A DNA stretch of 64,000 nt from positions 1 through 64,000 of the forward strand of contig NZ_AAYB01000009.1 of NCBI RefSeq assembly GCF_000169435.1. The letters run 5' to 3'. The notes beneath the pieces are model-generated. The model was not told the DNA's origin. It made no database searches and saw only the letters and a program-made list of their open reading frames with translations. A program made the translations under genes and the position numbers. Shown here piece by piece: positions 63,362-64,000 of the stretch; position 1 is the stretch's first letter, and each line of letters begins with the position of its first letter. The stretch is from Roseobacter sp. CCS2. Lineage in GTDB: Bacteria; Pseudomonadota; Alphaproteobacteria; Rhodobacterales; Rhodobacteraceae.

Positions 63362-64000
63362 GTGACAGCCAGCTTTTTTGCCCGCAATCCGTCCGTGCTT
63401 TGGTTCATCCTTATCCTAAGCATATTCACAGTCATTGTGACTGTTCTGTCCGAGGTCACAGGTGTCGACCTGATCTCAACCTCTTTTGTCAAAACCTTGG
63501 GGAAAACCCTCTGCCTTTGCCTTGTCGCCATCGCGATGGACGTGGTCTGGGGCTATTGCGGTATCCTGTCCTTGGGCCACTTCGCCTTTTTCGGCATCGG
63601 CGGCTATGCCATCGGCATGTGGCTGATGTATGCGCGCACCGAAGGGATCGTGCTGACAAGCCTTGCCGGGCAACCTATCCCACCCACACCGGCAGAGATA
63701 TCCGACGCCATTGGCAACCAGATATTCGGGGTCGTGGGCAGTTCTGAATTCCCGCTGATCTGGGCCTTTGCAGACAGTTTGACGCTGCAATTGCTGATGG
63801 TCGTTCTTGTGCCCGGATTGCTTGCGCTGGTCTTTGGCTGGCTGGCGTTCAGATCACGCGTAACTGGCGTCTATTTATCAATCCTGACCCAAGCGATGAC
63901 CTTGGCGCTGGCGCTGTACCTTTTCCAAAACGACAGTGGGTTGCGCGGGAACAACGGCCTGTCAGGCCTGCAAAACATCCCCGGTTACGAAGACGTGCCT
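63362..64000 (+). CDS. urtC: Urea ABC transporter permease (partial, 3' end beyond window)
   Basis: The frame starts at GTG 63362 with ribosome site GGAGG and remains open to the right edge (213 codons). LivM/UrtC features: CLVAIAMDVVWGYCGILSLGHFAFFGIGGYAIGMWLMY, and AFRSRVTGVYLSILTQAMTLALALYLFQNDSGLRGNNGLSG, with the N-terminal hydrophobic segment WFILILSIFTVIVTVL. An insertion (residues about 95-125, PPTPAEISDAIGNQIFG) is typical of UrtC. The ATPases urtD and urtE are expected beyond the window. Confidence 0.93.
   Translation, partial: MTASFFARNPSVLWFILILSIFTVIVTVLSEVTGVDLISTSFVKTLGKTLCLCLVAIAMDVVWGYCGILSLGHFAFFGIGGYAIGMWLMYARTEGIVLTSLAGQPIPPTPAEISDAIGNQIFGVVGSSEFPLIWAFADSLTLQLLMVVLVPGLLALVFGWLAFRSRVTGVYLSILTQAMTLALALYLFQNDSGLRGNNGLSGLQNIPGYEDVP

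Overview
The window is chromosomal DNA from an alphaproteobacterium, most likely a marine member of the Roseobacter group (Rhodobacteraceae). The evidence is the gene content: leucine degradation via ivd-mccB-mccA, a TRAP transporter, pntAB transhydrogenase with a full-length single-chain alpha subunit, DUF1289, an SPOR-dacC-tmk-holB-tatD-MBL housekeeping cluster, sitABCD and urtABC. GC content is moderate to high and genes are densely packed with many 4-bp ATGA overlaps. I see no phage, insertion sequence, CRISPR array or rRNA. The only RNA gene I can support is one tRNA-Ser(UGA).

Layout. 1-6.7 kb (minus strand): a coupled leucine-catabolic operon, ivd, three small exported proteins, a possible 45-codon ORF, mccB, mccA (frameshifted before its biotin-carrier domain) and a GST-like gene leaving the window. 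6.7-9.3 kb: DUF6434/SAP-like protein, DegT-type aminotransferase, phosphoglycolate phosphatase. 9.4-14.8 kb (plus): glmU-glmS-alkD-like for UDP-GlcNAc synthesis, a lipoprotein on the opposite strand, then moaA. 14.9-23.3 kb: two M20 hydrolases (one argE) facing away from a five-gene peptide ABC importer. 23.4-30.3 kb: DUF1289, pntBA, an ICMT-like methyltransferase, an SDR gene coupled to kynU, and a decayed yihY/BrkB gene.

30.5-34.8 kb: a small-molecule kinase and an FAH-family hydrolase with a DctPQM TRAP transporter. 34.9-38.8 kb: a pqi lipid-transport operon (two PqiA half-proteins, PqiB, PqiC). 38.8-42.2 kb: sitABCD manganese/iron importer behind two related palindromic boxes. 42.4-46.6 kb: first RND efflux pair. 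46.8-53.5 kb: DUF1330 and the SPOR-dacC-tmk-holB-tatD-MBL-AEC run. 53.8 kb: tRNA-Ser. 54.0-59.2 kb: second RND efflux pair, divergent from a TetR regulator with two palindromic operators between them. 59.7 kb to the end: urea importer urtA-urtB-(small Cys-rich exported protein)-urtC, with urtC running off the edge.

No obviously new multi-gene defence or mobile system is visible. The observations most worth following are the exported proteins embedded in the leucine operon, the 4-Cys exported protein inside the urt operon, the tandem boxes at sitA, the dual palindromes at the RND/TetR promoter, an intergenic palindrome family with arms GTAAGGTGGATC, and two reading-frame disruptions (mccA, yihY).
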